A stretch of DNA of 12,813 bases from Leptospiraceae bacterium (GTDB lineage: Bacteria; Spirochaetota; Leptospiria; Turneriellales; Turneriellaceae): positions 1-12,813 of the forward strand of contig JAEUSA010000132.1 in the NCBI GenBank assembly GCA_016788945.1, read 5' to 3'. The notes below the pieces were generated by a model. The model was not told the DNA's origin and made no database searches. It worked only from the letters and a program-made list of their open reading frames with translations. The position numbers and the translations under genes are program-made. Positions 12,812 through 12,813 of the stretch are shown piece by piece. Position 1 is the first letter of the stretch; each line of letters opens with the position of its first letter.

Positions 12812-12813
12812 GA

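Overview
The window suggests a free-living, moderate-GC Gram-negative bacterium. The most likely origin is a spirochaete of the Leptospiraceae (a Turneriella- or Leptonema-like genome). This is an inference from three things: a loose, spirochaete-like lipobox, a very large lipoprotein built from InlB-type and SBBP beta-propeller repeats, and a small secreted Cys-rich protein. No rRNA or other taxonomic marker is present. I see no tRNA, CRISPR array, insertion sequence or phage gene.

Layout. (1) 2-975, + strand: the C-terminal end of a sensor histidine kinase with an unusual ATP-lid motif, translationally coupled (ATGA overlap) to a NarL/FixJ-type response regulator. (2) 972-1937, - strand: a zinc-free quinone reductase of the MDR superfamily, tail-to-tail with the regulator and overlapping its stop codon. 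(3) 2135-6127, + strand: a 1330-residue lipoprotein with a ZU5-like domain, three 77-residue InlB/Listeria-Bacteroides repeats and two sets of seven SBBP blades, read as two seven-bladed beta-propellers. (4) 6212-7387, - strand: a NamZ/DUF1343 (GH171) exo-beta-N-acetylmuramidase. Divergent from it is a secreted hypothetical protein (7531-8016), followed by a DUF3592 membrane protein (8089-8529). (5) 8601-10302, + strand: a compact three-gene operon with ATGA overlaps encoding a PadR repressor, a flavodoxin-fold NAD(P)H:quinone oxidoreductase and a DUF2269-like membrane protein. A palindrome sits inside the promoter spacer. (6) 12811-10261, - strand: a soluble epoxide hydrolase (its start lies outside the window), a secreted GH5 mannanase-like glycoside hydrolase and a small Cys-rich exported protein. 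The last gene overlaps the 3' end of the DUF2269 gene.

How the genes fit together. The PadR operon and the separate quinone reductase both look like redox or electrophile detoxification, and the epoxide hydrolase is another enzyme for reactive small molecules. NamZ and the mannanase act on polysaccharides. The giant lipoprotein is probably displayed on the cell surface for binding or adhesion. There is no single obvious novel system. The strongest points for a second look are the duplicated InlB-plus-propeller architecture, the leaderless-looking PadR promoter, the degenerate kinase G1 box and the small Cys-rich protein.
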